Below are positions 31,807-40,522 of a stretch of DNA of 64,000 nt, in pieces (within the stretch, counting starts at the first letter, position 1; every line of letters starts with the position of its first letter). Origin of the DNA: an uncultured Christensenella sp. GTDB taxonomy: Bacteria; Bacillota; Clostridia; Christensenellales; Borkfalkiaceae. Under the pieces are notes generated by a model. The model saw nothing but the letters and a program-made list of their open reading frames with translations, ran no database searches and was not told the origin of the DNA. The stretch spans positions 1 to 64,000 of the forward strand of contig CAJTUI010000007.1 of assembly GCA_910579705.1 (NCBI GenBank), read 5' to 3'. The translations under genes and the position numbers were made by a program.

Positions 31807-31971
31807 CGCCCAAAGTCGTGTGTATTCGCCAAATAAAGCCAAAATATGACGGTATAAAAGTTGTACTATATGCATATGGACGTAGTTACAAATATCGTCA
31901 AAAGAATATAATAATTGGCAAAAGCTTCTTTTTAAGAGCGATAAATAAGAACTAAAACTATTTAAGAATTG

Positions 31972-31991
31972 GCCATGCCGAAAGGCATGGC
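31972..31991 (+). promoter_or_regulatory. GNRA hairpin in the leader of the sigma-like gene
   Basis: GCCATGCC-GAAA-GGCATGGC is a perfect eight-base stem with a GNRA tetraloop, followed by TTTGCGTTT. It is a possible attenuator or RNA-stability element about 55 bases before the coding start. Confidence 0.55.
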
Positions 31992-32045
31992 TTTGCGTTT
32001 AAGAAAAGGATATTTGTCATTTCGGTATCGGCCCGGGAGGGTATG

Positions 32046-32444
32046 ATGTCGAAAGGCAATATTTCGCAAACCGATGAGCTCCGTATAAGATTTACGGCTT
32101 GGATTACTGTGGTCGTTCAACGGGCAAAAATCGATTACATACGAAAACAGAATAGACAACCGAAATCAGTTCCGCTGGATGAGATTTCTGAGGATGAATT
32201 CTGTACAGAACATAATTTTAATAATACAATTGAAAGCGCAGAGAGCTTTGAGTTTGACGATAAAAATGTCGCAGAAGCATTCTCTGCGCTTTCTTTTATG
32301 CGTCAAAGGTTATTGACGTTGATGTTCGTGCAAGGGAAAACCGCCGAACAGGTTGCGGCAATATTAGGTCGAAGTGTGAAACATATCTTTAATGAAAAAT
32401 CGCTAGCATTAAAGCAAATCAGAGAATATCTGGGGAGGAAATAA
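32046..32444 (+). CDS. Sigma-70-like regulator of the mobile element
   Basis: A 132-residue protein resembling the small sigma-like regulators of Firmicutes elements (Tn916 Orf7-type). Residues about 10-35 contain TAWITVVVQRAKIDYIRKQNRQ, typical of these proteins. The C-terminal region-4-like HTH reads FVQGKTAEQVAAILGRSVKHIFNEKSLALKQI. The role would be activation of element promoters. GGGAGG precedes two adjacent ATGs, 32043 and 32046, and the second gives better spacing. It is followed two bases after its stop by a second short element gene, the usual partner arrangement. Confidence 0.75.
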   Translation: MSKGNISQTDELRIRFTAWITVVVQRAKIDYIRKQNRQPKSVPLDEISEDEFCTEHNFNNTIESAESFEFDDKNVAEAFSALSFMRQRLLTLMFVQGKTAEQVAAILGRSVKHIFNEKSLALKQIREYLGRK

Positions 32445-32446
32445 TA

Positions 32447-32587
32447 ATGACAAGTAAGGAATTTGAATTGACTTTGCAGCAGGCAATTGATGGGGACAAT
32501 GATGCGATTATGCGCATCATTGAGTTATATGAACCGTTAATCAATAATAACTCTATACAGAGCAATTTATTTCTGACGGCGACTTGA
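32447..32587 (+). CDS. Truncated HTH_16-type element protein
   Basis: A 46-residue product starting MTSKEFELTLQQAIDGDNDA, with RIIELYEPLINNNS, matching the opening of the short helix-turn-helix proteins (Tn916 Orf8-type) that follow the sigma-like gene in many elements. GGGGAGG lies at the correct distance. Relatives continue for another 20-40 residues. Here the frame ends early in SNLFLTAT, so the gene is probably truncated at the right-hand edge of the element. The following AT-rich 250 bases carry a Lys-rich open frame that I do not accept as a gene. Confidence 0.55.
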   Translation: MTSKEFELTLQQAIDGDNDAIMRIIELYEPLINNNSIQSNLFLTAT

Positions 32588-32872
32588 CTTTAGAAGACAT
32601 TAATAGCATTGAGAAGAAATCAAAAAAAATAATAAGAAAAATAAAGAAGAACATTATAGATGCGCATGTGGAAGTCGGTGGAGCAGTGGAAATAGATATG
32701 TTTGTCACTAAAAAACAAGAATACTTAAAGAAAAAATTTGATGATAAAAGAAAGAAAATAAGTAAGAAAAATTCTAAGCAACAGGGCATACAGTAAAAAC
32801 AAGTATCGCCCCTCATAGTAACACAGTCGTACAAGCACAGATTCGGAATCCCAGAAAGTAATAATTGACAGT

Positions 32873-32911
32873 TTAACGCCCGCGGCGAACGCCGCGGGCG
32901 TTAATTTTTTA
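32873..32911. terminator. Strong GC-rich terminator at the right border of the element
   Basis: TTAACGCCCGCGGC (32873-32886) pairs perfectly with GCCGCGGGCGTTAA (32891-32904) over a GAAC loop and is followed by a T run. Its GC-rich stem is host-like. It probably belonged to a host transcription unit cut by the insertion. Nothing else is seen in 32797-32969. Confidence 0.85.
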
Positions 32912-32969
32912 ATTAAAAAATGTGTGAAAGTTTCATTGGCGGGCATTTAAAAATTTTGTCGGAATATAT

Positions 32970-32998
32970 TTGATTTTACCGTGCCGCGCTAATATAAT
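32970..32998 (+). promoter_or_regulatory. Promoter of the MATE gene giving a nearly leaderless mRNA
   Basis: TTGATT (32970-32975), a 17-base spacer and TATAAT (32993-32998). The start expected at about 33005-33008 falls at the coding ATG 33008. No Shine-Dalgarno site is present. Confidence 0.75.
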
Positions 32999-33007
32999 GT
33001 AGTGCAA

Positions 33008-34375
33008 ATGAAAACAGGTAAAACGGTAGACTTAACGTGCGGTAACGTGTGGAAAACGTTGCTGTTATATTCGCTCCCGCTGTTTGGCAGCGCGATGATA
33101 CAACAGCTTTATTCGCTTGTCGATTTGCTGGTTGTCGGCAATTTCGCGGCGGACGGCGCGCTTGCGGTGGACGCGGTCGGCAACGCCACGGTCATAATAA
33201 ACGTGCTGCTCGCGTTTGCATTCGGCGCGAACGGAGGTTGCTCGGTGGTTGTCGCCAAGTACTTCGGCGCGCGCAATTCAACGCGGGTGCGCGAAACGGT
33301 AAACACTGCGGTGATTTCCTTTTCCGTGCTCTGCGCGTTCATAATGGCGGCGGGGTTCTCGTTCGGCAAACTGTTGCTCACCGCGCTGAGCGTGCACGGC
33401 TCTTACTTCGGCGACTGCCGCGCATACCTATACATATATATAGGCTCCTTGCCGTTCGTATTTCTGTATAACCTCGGTTGCGGTATCTGCTCCGCGCTGG
33501 GCGATAGCAAGACGCCGTTCATATTCCTTGTAATATCTTCTCTGCTCAACATCGGTCTGGACTTTCTGTTTGTCTGCGCGTTCGGTATGGACGTTGCGGG
33601 CGCGGCCTGGGCCACGCTCATATCTCAGGCGGTTTCCTGCGTTCTGACGGTTTTCGTTCTTATAAGAAAGCTTAAATCCATCCGCCCCGAGCAAAAGCCA
33701 AAACGCTTTGACAAAACTCTGTTGAGAGAGCTTACCGTGACATCCGTGCCGATAATTTTACAGCAGAGTTTCGTTTCAGTCGGCAACTTCTTCGTAAACA
33801 AGCGCATAAATCTGATAGGCACGGACGCGACGACGGGGTTCACAACGGCATTTAAACTTGTATGTATGGCGAATATGGGCGTTTCCGCTATGACGAACGG
33901 CCTTTCGAATTTCGTTTCCCAAAACAAGGCGGCGGGGGAGTACGGGCGAGTAAAAAAGGGTTATGCAGCGGTGCTATGCTACGCGCTTTTCACAAGCCTG
34001 ATATTTCTTGCGATGTTTGTCGGCGGGCCGCAGTTTTTCACCAAGCTGTTTATACAGAAGGATAAACTCACTCCGCAGGCGATGGAATACTCGGTGCAGT
34101 ATCTGACGATTGTTTCCTGTTTCCTGCCGGCGGTATGCGTAAAAATAGTTTCGGACGGGGCTATGCGCGGCTGCGGCGCAAACCTCGGTTTTACGCTCAG
34201 CACGTTTATCGACCTCGGCGCGAGGGTCGCGCTTGTGTATATTCTCACGGACGCGGGCTGGGGCTTTTCGGGCGTGTGCTGGTCCTGGGCAATCGGTTGG
34301 AGCGTAAGTATGTTTATCGCCGGCGGGTTTCTTGCGTTTGTATTTAAAAAAAGACTCAAACAGAGCGAAAATTAA
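33008..34375 (+). CDS. MATE-family multidrug/cation antiporter
   Basis: A 455-residue inner-membrane protein with about 12 hydrophobic helices in two related halves. Family features include LLLYSLPLFGSAMIQQLYSLVD in helix 1, SALGDSKTPF and INLIGTDATTGFTTAFK. MATE proteins export drugs or metabolites in exchange for Na+ or H+. The substrate is not predictable. ATG 33008 is chosen over GTG 33002 because the promoter's predicted start lies beyond the GTG. The mRNA would then be leaderless or nearly so. It has its own terminator, is host-like in composition and stands alone between the mobile block and the peptide-uptake cluster. Confidence 0.92.
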   Translation: MKTGKTVDLTCGNVWKTLLLYSLPLFGSAMIQQLYSLVDLLVVGNFAADGALAVDAVGNATVIINVLLAFAFGANGGCSVVVAKYFGARNSTRVRETVNTAVISFSVLCAFIMAAGFSFGKLLLTALSVHGSYFGDCRAYLYIYIGSLPFVFLYNLGCGICSALGDSKTPFIFLVISSLLNIGLDFLFVCAFGMDVAGAAWATLISQAVSCVLTVFVLIRKLKSIRPEQKPKRFDKTLLRELTVTSVPIILQQSFVSVGNFFVNKRINLIGTDATTGFTTAFKLVCMANMGVSAMTNGLSNFVSQNKAAGEYGRVKKGYAAVLCYALFTSLIFLAMFVGGPQFFTKLFIQKDKLTPQAMEYSVQYLTIVSCFLPAVCVKIVSDGAMRGCGANLGFTLSTFIDLGARVALVYILTDAGWGFSGVCWSWAIGWSVSMFIAGGFLAFVFKKRLKQSEN

Positions 34376-34390
34376 ATTTTTTTGTCGTTT

Positions 34391-34432
34391 ACGGCGCGGA
34401 TTTTTTCAGAAAATCCGCGCCGTTGTTGTTTT
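34391..34432 (+). terminator. Intrinsic terminator of the MATE gene
   Basis: ACGGCGCGGATTTT (34391-34404) pairs perfectly with AAAATCCGCGCCGT (34410-34423), a 14-base stem over TTCAG, with TGTTGTTTTG following. Confidence 0.92.
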
Positions 34433-34545
34433 GTCAAAAATTTATAATTTCACTGTATTTTCACTTTTATTCATACATTTATGCATAAATGCGGTGTTTT
34501 TATCAAAATTAGGTGAATTTTTATGCATTTTTTATGATAAATGAC

Positions 34546-34574
34546 TTGATTTTATACATATTATAATATATAAT
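34546..34574 (+). promoter_or_regulatory. Promoter of the surface protein and Opp cluster
   Basis: TTGATT (34546-34551), a 17-base spacer and TATAAT (34569-34574), start about 34581. A 16-base palindrome CATTTATGCATAAATG lies near 34475-34490 in the AT-rich sequence upstream and could be a regulator site. Confidence 0.75.
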
Positions 34575-34599
34575 ATTTGTAACAACAGGAAAAATTTTC

Positions 34600-34668
34600 A
34601 AGGGCGTACGCCCTTTAACCGTTTCAATAAGAAACGGTTAAAAAATTATTTAACGGCTTTTCAGCCGT
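34600..34668 (+). promoter_or_regulatory. Structured leader with three consecutive hairpins
   Basis: In the roughly 105-base leader, AAGGGCGTACGCCCTT (34600-34615) is self-complementary. AACCGTTTC pairs with GAAACGGTT (34617-34625 and 34631-34639), and ACGGCT pairs with AGCCGT (34653-34658 and 34663-34668). The ribosome site GGGAG follows. No T tract typical of a terminator is present. Confidence 0.6.
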
Positions 34669-34685
34669 GGGTTACGGGAGATTTT

Positions 34686-35849
34686 ATGAGGTTTAAAAAA
34701 CCGTTGAAAACGCTGATTTTTTTAACTGCCGTCTGCATTGTTTCCGCGCTTTCTCTGCTTTGTTTATCGGCCTGTGCGGAAGAGAAAAACTTCGACGGGC
34801 TTGTAAAAGTGGTTTACGAACTGGAAGGCGGAAGATACAAGAACTGCGAATTTCTTACTCATTATTACGAGTTCGGGACGGACGGGTCTAACCTTATCAA
34901 CGAGCCGACTTCGTTTTCCGAGGAAGACATTGTAAGAGAAGGTTATACTCTGGAAGGCTGGTATCGGAAGAGAACGGAAGAAGACGGATACGTTTCGTAC
35001 GAGGGCAAGTGGGACTTTTCCAAGGATAAGGTAAGCGCGGAGGGGATAACGCTTTACGCGCACTGGCGAAAGAACGTCAAGTACACTTACAACGTTTGTT
35101 ACCGAGACGATAGCGGCAAGTTACAGGTGCTGGGCTCTTACAGCGTGGACGAGGGAATGCCCTTCCGCGACCATATAAAATACGCGGACAAGCGATACGG
35201 CTACACGGCGTTGGGTTACAGGGACGAGGACGGTAACGTCTGGGACGATAATTTCCGTCACCCCGGCGGCGAGGAGGATACGGCCGTAAACGTAGTGGTC
35301 GAATACATCGAGGGCGAGTTCAGGCTGGTAAGCACCGCCTCGGAGCTTATCAGAAACAAGGCGGCCAATATATATCTTCTCAACGATATAGATATGAAGG
35401 GCGCCGACTTCGGCGGGTTCGGAAATTACGGTAAAAAGTTCTACGGGAACGGGTTCAAGATTTCCAACTTCAACTTAATATACGGCGCGGGCAAGAGCGA
35501 TCTGGTGGACGACAAAGACCTGAACGAAGAAGGCGGAGTGCTTTGCATAAGTCTTTTCGGCAACGTTACGGGCGCGGAGATAAGGGACGTTACTTTCGAG
35601 GGCGTGACCGTGGCGGTGGAAACGGGGCTGTCGACAACCAAGAAGATAATAGCGGCGCCGCTGTGCGTGAAGATGACTAACACTACCGTAGAAAACGTAA
35701 GGTTCGAAGGTACGTTCTCTCTCGTCAGACTGCCGTCCTCGTTCGACAGGGAAAATCTGGCGGTGGTGACGGACAAAGCGTTCTATTTGAAGGACAATGT
35801 TTCCGTGGTTACGGACTTTACCGCGGAAATAACAAACGAAATAAATTAA
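34686..35849 (+). CDS. Lipoprotein with InlB-type repeat
   Basis: A 387-residue secreted lipoprotein. The signal peptide ends in lipobox LSAC, with Cys30 as the lipid anchor. Residues about 40-130 form an InlB/Listeria-Bacteroides-type repeat (EGYTLEGWY to TLYAHW). A second degenerate unit follows (YGYTALGYRDEDGN). The C-terminal half is strand-rich with a GLUG-like pattern (YLLNDIDMKGADFGGFGN, GGVLCISLFGNVTGAEIRDV). These modules serve adhesion or polymer binding at the cell surface. It is the first gene after the structured leader, 25 bases before the OppA-like gene. Confidence 0.8.
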   Translation: MRFKKPLKTLIFLTAVCIVSALSLLCLSACAEEKNFDGLVKVVYELEGGRYKNCEFLTHYYEFGTDGSNLINEPTSFSEEDIVREGYTLEGWYRKRTEEDGYVSYEGKWDFSKDKVSAEGITLYAHWRKNVKYTYNVCYRDDSGKLQVLGSYSVDEGMPFRDHIKYADKRYGYTALGYRDEDGNVWDDNFRHPGGEEDTAVNVVVEYIEGEFRLVSTASELIRNKAANIYLLNDIDMKGADFGGFGNYGKKFYGNGFKISNFNLIYGAGKSDLVDDKDLNEEGGVLCISLFGNVTGAEIRDVTFEGVTVAVETGLSTTKKIIAAPLCVKMTNTTVENVRFEGTFSLVRLPSSFDRENLAVVTDKAFYLKDNVSVVTDFTAEITNEIN

Positions 35850-35874
35850 GCGGAATATATAAGGAGCAACAAAT

Positions 35875-38457
35875 ATGAAAAAGATTTTAAGTAAAGCGTT
35901 GATAGGCGCGGTTGCGTGCGGGCTGGTTCTGGGCGCGTGCGGTTGCGATAAGAACAAAACTTTTTACAGCAACGAAAACGACCCGCTCACTTTCACCACT
36001 CAGGACGTGGATAAAGTTTTCAATCCGTTTTTCTATACTTCCGGTCCCGACGGCAATATCGTCGGTATGACCCAGATAGGAATGATAGGCAACGACAAGG
36101 AGGGCAACCCCACCTACGGCGACGACGAGGCGGTTGTCGCAAAGGACTTGCAGATTATCACTTCGGGCACGGCGGACGTGGACCAGACCACAACTTATTA
36201 TTTCGTACTTAAAAACAACGTTAAATTTTCGGACGGGTCGGCGCTCACCATAAAGGACGTTCTGTTTAATCTTTACGTTTATCTCGACCCCGCTTATACC
36301 GGGTCGAGCACGATTTATTCAACGGACATAGTAGGGCTGAAAGAATACCGCACTCAGGAATCGGACGAGAAAGAGCAGGAAGCGGTTATGCTCAAATTCC
36401 AGACCGAGGCGCAGGCCAGAATCGATTCGCTTATCGACGCGGCGACAGAAATCCTCGACGAGCACAAGCCCGCGCACGTAACGAGCGAGGAAATGCAGGT
36501 CTATCTTAAAAATTATACCGATATGCCCGCATATGCGCACGTTGTGGAGGACTTCAAACAGTCCTTGACGTTCTTCAAGGAGGAGCTTGAAACGGACTAT
36601 TCCAACTCGCTCGACTCGTACGAGGACACCACTTTCTCGGACGAGAAGGGAAAGGTTTACCGTCCGTTCACGACCGACGTGGAGGTGTTTCTCTATAACG
36701 AGGGATATATCACCTGGAACAAGAAAGAGGGGAAGGTGGAATCCAATCTGGAAACCGACCCCGCGAAACATAAGAGCTGGACGAAGGAGCAGGCGATTAA
36801 CGTTATCTACGAAGATAAGATTCCCGCCGATCTGGAAGAAATTCTCGGTTACTGGAACACGGGCACCGTGCTTTCCACGTTCATTGCCAATCAGGCTATG
36901 GAAGAGTACTATAAGAACGTTGTCAGGGATTACAAAAACATTTCTGGCATACGTTTCGCCAACCGCACGCAATCCGTAACGGTCAACAACACGGCGTACG
37001 GCGTGCCCAAGTACAACGACGACGGCTCTGTAAAAGAGGGCAACGAGGTTCTGAGTATAACCATTAAGGACGTGGACCCCAAAGCTATCTGGAACTTTGC
37101 GTTCGCAATCGCGCCTATGTACTATTATTCGGACGAAGAGCACATAAACGCGTTCGACTTCGAGGAGAATTTCGGCGTGGAATACGCGTCGCAGACGTTT
37201 ATGACTCAGGTCGTAAAACACCGCGATAAAATAGCCGTTCCCGTCGGTGCGGGCCCGTACGCGGCAAGCAAGAACTCGGGCGGTATTTCGGGCATTAAGT
37301 CAGGCGATTTCTATGACAAGGGCGTTATCTACTTCGAGAGAAATCCTTACTACATCGGCGGCCCCGCAAAGATAAAGAAAGTGCGTTTTCAGGTCGTTCC
37401 CACGCCCAGACTTCTCGATTCGCTGTACAACGGCGAAGTGGACTACGCGGAACCCAACGCCAAGCCCGAAACTGTTAAGGAGCTTGAAAACAGGCAGGAC
37501 GGTATAGGCAGTAAGACGGTCAATACGGCAGGCTACGGATACATAGGCATAAACGCGGGTAAAGTTCCTTCCATAAAGGTAAGACAGGCGATTATGCATA
37601 CAATCAACACTCAGGAATGCGCGGACTATTACGGAACGCTTGCAAGCGTGTTGCACCGCTCTATGTCAAAAGAGAACTGGGCGTATCCTAACGACGCAAC
37701 GCCGTATTATCCGTACGTCAACGGCCCCGTGCCCGAAAATCTGTCCGTCGTCAATCCCGATTACAGGGAGTTCGTAATAGCGAAAGGCAAGGCTGCGGGC
37801 GACAGGTTTACCGAGGAGGAGCAGCACGAGTTCATAAGAGGGCTTGTCGAATCGGCGGGCTACGGCACGGACTCCGACGGGATTTATTTCAGCGGTTCGT
37901 CCAGACTCGTTTACACCTTTACAATCGCGGGCGTTGAAACCGACCACCCCGCCTGGAACGCAATGGTTCATTCTAGCGAGATTCTCAATAAATGCGGTTT
38001 CCAGATTAACGTCACAACCGATTCCAACGCGCTTAAAAAGCTGAGTTCGGGCGAACTCACGGTATGGGCGGCGGCCTGGAGCTCTACGATAGACCCCGAT
38101 ATGTATCAGGTTTACCACAAGGACTCGAAAGCGACTTCCGTACTCAACTGGGGTTATAAACAGATACTTCTGAACGCGGGCGGCAAGTACGCGGTGGAAA
38201 ACGAAATTCTCAACGACCTTTCCGAACTTATTGAATCGGCGCGTAAAACCACGGACCAGAAGGAACGCGAAAACCTCTATTCTCAGGCGCTTGACCTCGT
38301 TATGCAGATGGCGGTTGAACTTCCCACATACCAGAGGGTAGACCTATTCGCTTACAACGGCAACAAGATAGACGTAAACACGTTCAATAAAGACGTTTCG
38401 TCGTACAAGGGCCTGACAAGCGATATGCACCTTCTTTCGTTAAACGAAGAGAAATAA
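35875..38457 (+). CDS. oppA: Peptide ABC transporter substrate-binding lipoprotein, enlarged
   Basis: An 860-residue family 5 solute-binding lipoprotein that captures peptides for the downstream permease. The lipobox LGAC sits after a basic signal peptide. Family landmarks are YYFVLKNNVKFSDGSALTIKDVLFN near residue 105, GAGPYAASKNSG near 455, GYGYIGINAGKVPSIKVRQAI and MYQVYHKDSKAT. Usual relatives have about 540-600 residues. The extra length is a mostly helical insertion between about residues 150 and 370. AAGGAG precedes the ATG. The gene symbol is given for family; the actual ligand is unknown. Confidence 0.9.
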   Translation: MKKILSKALIGAVACGLVLGACGCDKNKTFYSNENDPLTFTTQDVDKVFNPFFYTSGPDGNIVGMTQIGMIGNDKEGNPTYGDDEAVVAKDLQIITSGTADVDQTTTYYFVLKNNVKFSDGSALTIKDVLFNLYVYLDPAYTGSSTIYSTDIVGLKEYRTQESDEKEQEAVMLKFQTEAQARIDSLIDAATEILDEHKPAHVTSEEMQVYLKNYTDMPAYAHVVEDFKQSLTFFKEELETDYSNSLDSYEDTTFSDEKGKVYRPFTTDVEVFLYNEGYITWNKKEGKVESNLETDPAKHKSWTKEQAINVIYEDKIPADLEEILGYWNTGTVLSTFIANQAMEEYYKNVVRDYKNISGIRFANRTQSVTVNNTAYGVPKYNDDGSVKEGNEVLSITIKDVDPKAIWNFAFAIAPMYYYSDEEHINAFDFEENFGVEYASQTFMTQVVKHRDKIAVPVGAGPYAASKNSGGISGIKSGDFYDKGVIYFERNPYYIGGPAKIKKVRFQVVPTPRLLDSLYNGEVDYAEPNAKPETVKELENRQDGIGSKTVNTAGYGYIGINAGKVPSIKVRQAIMHTINTQECADYYGTLASVLHRSMSKENWAYPNDATPYYPYVNGPVPENLSVVNPDYREFVIAKGKAAGDRFTEEEQHEFIRGLVESAGYGTDSDGIYFSGSSRLVYTFTIAGVETDHPAWNAMVHSSEILNKCGFQINVTTDSNALKKLSSGELTVWAAAWSSTIDPDMYQVYHKDSKATSVLNWGYKQILLNAGGKYAVENEILNDLSELIESARKTTDQKERENLYSQALDLVMQMAVELPTYQRVDLFAYNGNKIDVNTFNKDVSSYKGLTSDMHLLSLNEEK

Positions 38458-38462
38458 AAGTT

Positions 38463-39467
38463 ATGTTGAAATATATTCTTAAACGTCTTGGAATTTCGGT
38501 TGTTATCCTTCTGGGAGTTTCGTTGATAATCTATACTCTGGTAAGGCTTATGCCCGCCGATTATATAGATCAGAAATATTCCTCGCAGCTCTTGCAGGGC
38601 TCGATAACCGAAGAAGACATTCAGAGATTTAAAGCTTTATACGGTATCGGCGACAACTCGTTCGGCGGGATTATCGGCGGCTATTTCAAGTGGCTGGGCA
38701 ATCTGCTCACGGGTAATCTGGGCGAATCGTTCAAGTACGAAAAGCCCGTCGCCACCGTCATAAGCGAAAATATGTGGATATCGTTTGCGATTGCGCTTAT
38801 AGCCACCGTATTGCAGTTTCTTATCGCGATACCGCTCGGCATATCCAGCGCGACGCACCAGTACTCCGTAAGGGATTACACGGTCACCGTATTTACGATG
38901 ATAGGCATATCCCTGCCCACGTACTTCTTCGCGGCTATCGTCGTCAAGATATTCTCGGTGGAGCTGGGGCTATTGCCCGCAAGCGGACTTATCTACGCAA
39001 GCAAAGACTACGCGGCGAACTTCGGCGGGGCGCTTCTCAAATTCGGGGACATACTCCAACATCTCGTTCTGCCGATACTGGTCAGCGTTCTTCTTTCAAT
39101 CGGCGGGCTAATGCGCTACACGCGCACCAACACTCTCGAAGTGCTCAGCGCGGATTACATACGCACCGCAAGGGCGAAGGGACTCTCGGAAAAGAAAGTT
39201 GTCTACAAGCACGCGTTCAGAAACACGCTCATACCGCTTGCTACTCTGCTCGCGGGGATACTGCCGTCGCTTTTCGGCGGAATGCTGATAACGGAGCAGG
39301 TCTTCGGCATAGACGGAATAGGCAACCTCGCCTACAAGGCGCTGAGAGAGGGCGACATACCGTTTATAATGGGCTACAATATGTTTCTTGCCGTGCTAAC
39401 GGTAATCGGCACTCTGTTTTCGGACATTATGTACTCGATAGTCGACCCGCGGGTCAAACTCAGATAG
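38463..39467 (+). CDS. oppB: Peptide ABC transporter permease, OppB type
   Basis: A 334-residue inner-membrane permease with six helices. The cytoplasmic EAA loop that couples to the ATPase is clear (SADYIRTARAKGLSEKKVVYKHAFRN). The opening LKYILKRLGISVVILLGVS is the family start. It forms the pore with the OppC-type permease. It lies five bases after the binding-protein gene and 11 before oppC. Confidence 0.93.
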   Translation: MLKYILKRLGISVVILLGVSLIIYTLVRLMPADYIDQKYSSQLLQGSITEEDIQRFKALYGIGDNSFGGIIGGYFKWLGNLLTGNLGESFKYEKPVATVISENMWISFAIALIATVLQFLIAIPLGISSATHQYSVRDYTVTVFTMIGISLPTYFFAAIVVKIFSVELGLLPASGLIYASKDYAANFGGALLKFGDILQHLVLPILVSVLLSIGGLMRYTRTNTLEVLSADYIRTARAKGLSEKKVVYKHAFRNTLIPLATLLAGILPSLFGGMLITEQVFGIDGIGNLAYKALREGDIPFIMGYNMFLAVLTVIGTLFSDIMYSIVDPRVKLR

Positions 39468-39478
39468 ACAGGTGAAAA

Positions 39479-40516
39479 ATGCAAGAATCAAAAGAATTTG
39501 AAAAAGACATAGCGGCGGAAACGCAGGAAGAGGAAGTAACCTATAAGGAGATGAGCCCTTTACGGCTTGTCGCAAGACGGTTTTTCCGCTCCAAGCTGTC
39601 CATTGTCGGAATAGTTATGATAGTCGCGGTCTTTCTGTTTTCCTTTCTGGGGCCGGTAATCTACGACAGATGGGGCGAGGAAGAGGTTGACAGAACGCCC
39701 GTCAAAAACCAGTTCGTATACACCTACACACAGACGGACGCGGACGGGAACGAGTTCACCGTAACCGAAGTTCTGGAGCACGTGAGCAACATCAACTCCT
39801 ACGCGCCGCCGGGCGGGGCGCATATCCTCGGCACGGACGACAAGGGCTACGACGTATTTTCAAGGCTTATGTACGGCGGAAGAATTTCGCTTTTAATCGG
39901 CTTTATCGTCGTCATACTCGAAACTCTTCTCGGCGTGGTTCTGGGCGGCATATCGGGCTATTTCGGCGGCTGGGTCGATCAGGTGATTATGCGTGTGGTG
40001 GACGTGTTTAACTGTATACCGACACTGCCGATACTTTTAATCGCCTCCGCCGTGATAGATTCCTGGCATGTTTCGGCGGACCAGCGTATTTATATCCTTA
40101 TGGTAATAATAACCGTGTTCGGTTGGAGCGGGACGGCGCGGCTTGTCAGGGGACAGATACTGTCGTTGAGGGAGCAGGAGTACATAACCGCCACGGAAGT
40201 TATGGGCTTGCCAACTTGGCGCAAGATATTCAAGCACCTTATCCCCAACGTAATGCCCCAGCTCATAGTATCTATGACTCTGGGTCTCGGTAGCGTAATC
40301 CTCTACGAATCTACGCTAAGCTATCTCGGACTGGGCGTTCAGCTACCCAAAGCGGCCTGGGGAACTATGATAGCTACCGCGAACGACCCGCAGGTTTTGA
40401 GCTATCACCTCAATATGTGGCTCCCCGCGGGACTGCTGATAGTGATAGCCATACTCGGTTTCAACTTTGTGGGCGACGGACTGCGCGACGCTATGGACCC
40501 TAAGGCGAGGAAGTAA
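39479..40516 (+). CDS. oppC: Peptide ABC transporter permease, OppC type
   Basis: A 345-residue inner-membrane permease. An N-terminal cytoplasmic stretch (residues 1-30, acidic) leads into helix 1 (LSIVGIVMIVAVFLFSFLG). A short periplasm-facing domain with GGAHILGTDDKGYDVFSRLMYG is the OppC hallmark. The EAA loop reads EYITATEVMGLPTWRKIFKHLIPN. AGGTGA precedes the ATG. It pairs with OppB, and six bases separate it from oppD. Confidence 0.93.
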   Translation: MQESKEFEKDIAAETQEEEVTYKEMSPLRLVARRFFRSKLSIVGIVMIVAVFLFSFLGPVIYDRWGEEEVDRTPVKNQFVYTYTQTDADGNEFTVTEVLEHVSNINSYAPPGGAHILGTDDKGYDVFSRLMYGGRISLLIGFIVVILETLLGVVLGGISGYFGGWVDQVIMRVVDVFNCIPTLPILLIASAVIDSWHVSADQRIYILMVIITVFGWSGTARLVRGQILSLREQEYITATEVMGLPTWRKIFKHLIPNVMPQLIVSMTLGLGSVILYESTLSYLGLGVQLPKAAWGTMIATANDPQVLSYHLNMWLPAGLLIVIAILGFNFVGDGLRDAMDPKARK

Positions 40517-40522
40517 CGCAAG

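Larger units (their letters stand above)
20280..32870 (+). mobile_element. Incomplete integrative/conjugative-type element
   Basis: This block differs from both flanks in its AT-richer composition and mobile-element gene content: an IS21-type HTH protein, an ArpU/RinA-like regulator, a Firmicutes-type T4SS core (VirB2-like pilin, TrbL-like channel, PrgI-like and VirB4-like proteins), accessory proteins, an AAA+ ATPase and a sigma-like regulator. All genes point the same way. An integrase, relaxase, coupling protein, primase and NlpC/P60 hydrolase, expected in a working element, are all missing. VirB4 has lost its P-loop segment. I found no convincing direct repeats at the edges, so the limits are approximate: from the ppdK terminator to the hairpin at 32873. 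It is probably an immobile remnant or a mobilisable piece of a larger, rearranged element. Confidence 0.75.

Noticed and set aside
31749..31955. 68-residue frame over the AAA+ gene terminator
   Set aside because: It spans the terminator hairpin, lacks a start signal and has an unprotein-like composition.
32584..32796. 70-residue Lys-rich frame after the truncated HTH gene
   Set aside because: It starts with TTG without a ribosome site, is of low complexity and lies in AT-rich sequence. A frameshift continuation of the HTH gene was considered, but the residues do not resemble the family.
20169..32911. Attachment-site direct repeats bordering the mobile block
   Set aside because: I compared the ppdK downstream sequence with the right border and saw no shared repeat long enough to call.
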